The notes beneath the pieces were generated by a model that searched no databases, was not told the DNA's origin, and saw only the letters and a program-made list of their open reading frames with translations. Both the position numbers and the translations under genes were made by a program. Of a stretch of 64,000 nt of DNA, positions 63,633 to 64,000 are shown in pieces. Source of the DNA: Halobacteriovorax marinus SJ. Lineage in GTDB: Bacteria > Bdellovibrionota > Bacteriovoracia > Bacteriovoracales > Bacteriovoracaceae. How positions within the stretch are numbered: the first letter of the stretch is position 1; each line of letters begins with the position of its first letter. Location of the stretch: contig NC_016620.1 in assembly GCF_000210915.2 (NCBI RefSeq), positions 868,001 to 932,000 of the forward strand. The letters run 5' to 3'.

Positions 63633-64000
63633 GTGAATCTAAGACGGCCTCTCCTTGAAGAAAGAGGTCTTTTAAAGTTCTCGATTCTGATAGAGGAATA
63701 TCTCTAATTGACTCATGGGTAAGGGAGTTTATGCCATAGTCCCTAACGAGTAGTATTCTTGACATTTTCCTATGTCCATTTGAAATATAGAATTGTCCCG
63801 CTTGCCATGGATCTCTCTTTCCAAGAGAATCTATAAAGCTTTGTTGAGTTTCAAAAAAATCTTGCCCATTAAAAGATTTTGAAACTCTGTAGATAAAGTC
63901 TTCAGTAAAAGAGCCATGCATATCTAGAGCTATAACTGGTTTCTTATTATCTTGTAGGTAGCTATCTAAATGCTTATGAATCACTTTGACTTCATCATAA
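63616..64000 (-). CDS. Unrecognised protein, N-terminus outside the window
   Basis: The reading frame is open to the right edge of the window: in-frame sense codons continue upstream of the GTG at 63984, so the N-terminus may be missing. The visible 122 residues include VIALDMHGSFTEDFIYRVSKSFNGQDFF and ISNGHRKMSRILLVRDYGINSLTH. I do not recognise the family. It overlaps the convergent HIT gene by 17 bases. Confidence 0.5.
   Translation of the reverse strand, partial: YDEVKVIHKHLDSYLQDNKKPVIALDMHGSFTEDFIYRVSKSFNGQDFFETQQSFIDSLGKRDPWQAGQFYISNGHRKMSRILLVRDYGINSLTHESIRDIPLSESRTLKDLFLQGEAVLDSLKELY

Overview
The window is a compact, low-GC chromosomal segment of a Gram-negative bacterium. Genes are densely packed, with many 4-base start/stop overlaps and frequent TTG and GTG starts. 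Outer-membrane barrels, lipoproteins and signal peptides fit a diderm. The overall style, a zinc-finger/histone-fold protein, a ceramide-type desaturase and a monomeric isocitrate dehydrogenase suggest the Bdellovibrionota (Bacteriovorax/Halobacteriovorax-like predators). That placement is inference from gene content; no rRNA or phylogenetic marker was searched. I see no tRNA, rRNA, CRISPR array, insertion sequence or prophage, and no gene-free stretch longer than about 300 bases.

Layout. 1-9.6 kb: a TauE/SafE permease fragment with an RlmM-like rRNA methyltransferase, a di-heme peroxidase, a secreted hydrolase, DUF445 and DUF5522 proteins, a radical SAM/SPASM enzyme, a split YeeE/YedE sulfur transporter, a PQQ-type sugar dehydrogenase and a DUF3750 lipoprotein. 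9.6-18.7 kb: a LysR regulator divergent from YceI and pirin genes, then RecQ, a MASE1-CHASE hybrid histidine kinase, a CvfB-like protein, a thioredoxin-fold protein and an SH3 protein. 18.7-26.1 kb: an osmotic/sodium-stress island with AblB acetyltransferase, Na+/solute symporter, MscS channel, NhaR-like regulator, CPA2 antiporter and DUF2391 protein, flanked by two orphan PqqD-like proteins. A TTCGG-N5-CCGAA-like motif recurs in front of three of its transcription units.

26-36.2 kb: a zinc-uptake operon (His-rich outer-membrane barrel, ZnuA, ZnuC, ZnuB) with a candidate Zur operator, carbonic anhydrase, dienelactone hydrolase, an ECF sigma factor with a membrane partner, a DUF3347 protein, monomeric isocitrate dehydrogenase and an M14 carboxypeptidase. 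36.3-44.1 kb: a tightly overlapping run of two unrecognised proteins, a flavin oxidoreductase, an RND permease, a flippase-like membrane protein, an SDR and a YqeY protein; this is the best candidate for an undescribed pathway. 44-56 kb: mostly translation and RNA housekeeping (TrmH-family methyltransferase, MetG, RlmG, YlqF, RNase D-like) with PepA, SelO, pyroglutamyl peptidase and the zinc-finger/histone-fold protein. 56-64 kb: cold-shock protein and DEAD-box helicase, a convergent DUF962-like/ceramide-desaturase pair, a CopZ-CopA-CsoR copper operon with its palindromic operator, and DUF5718, MAPEG and HIT proteins.

The most noteworthy items are the zinc-finger/histone fusion, the eukaryote-like dihydroceramide desaturase, the unknown membrane/redox operon, and the shared palindromic motif that suggests one regulator for the osmotic-stress island.
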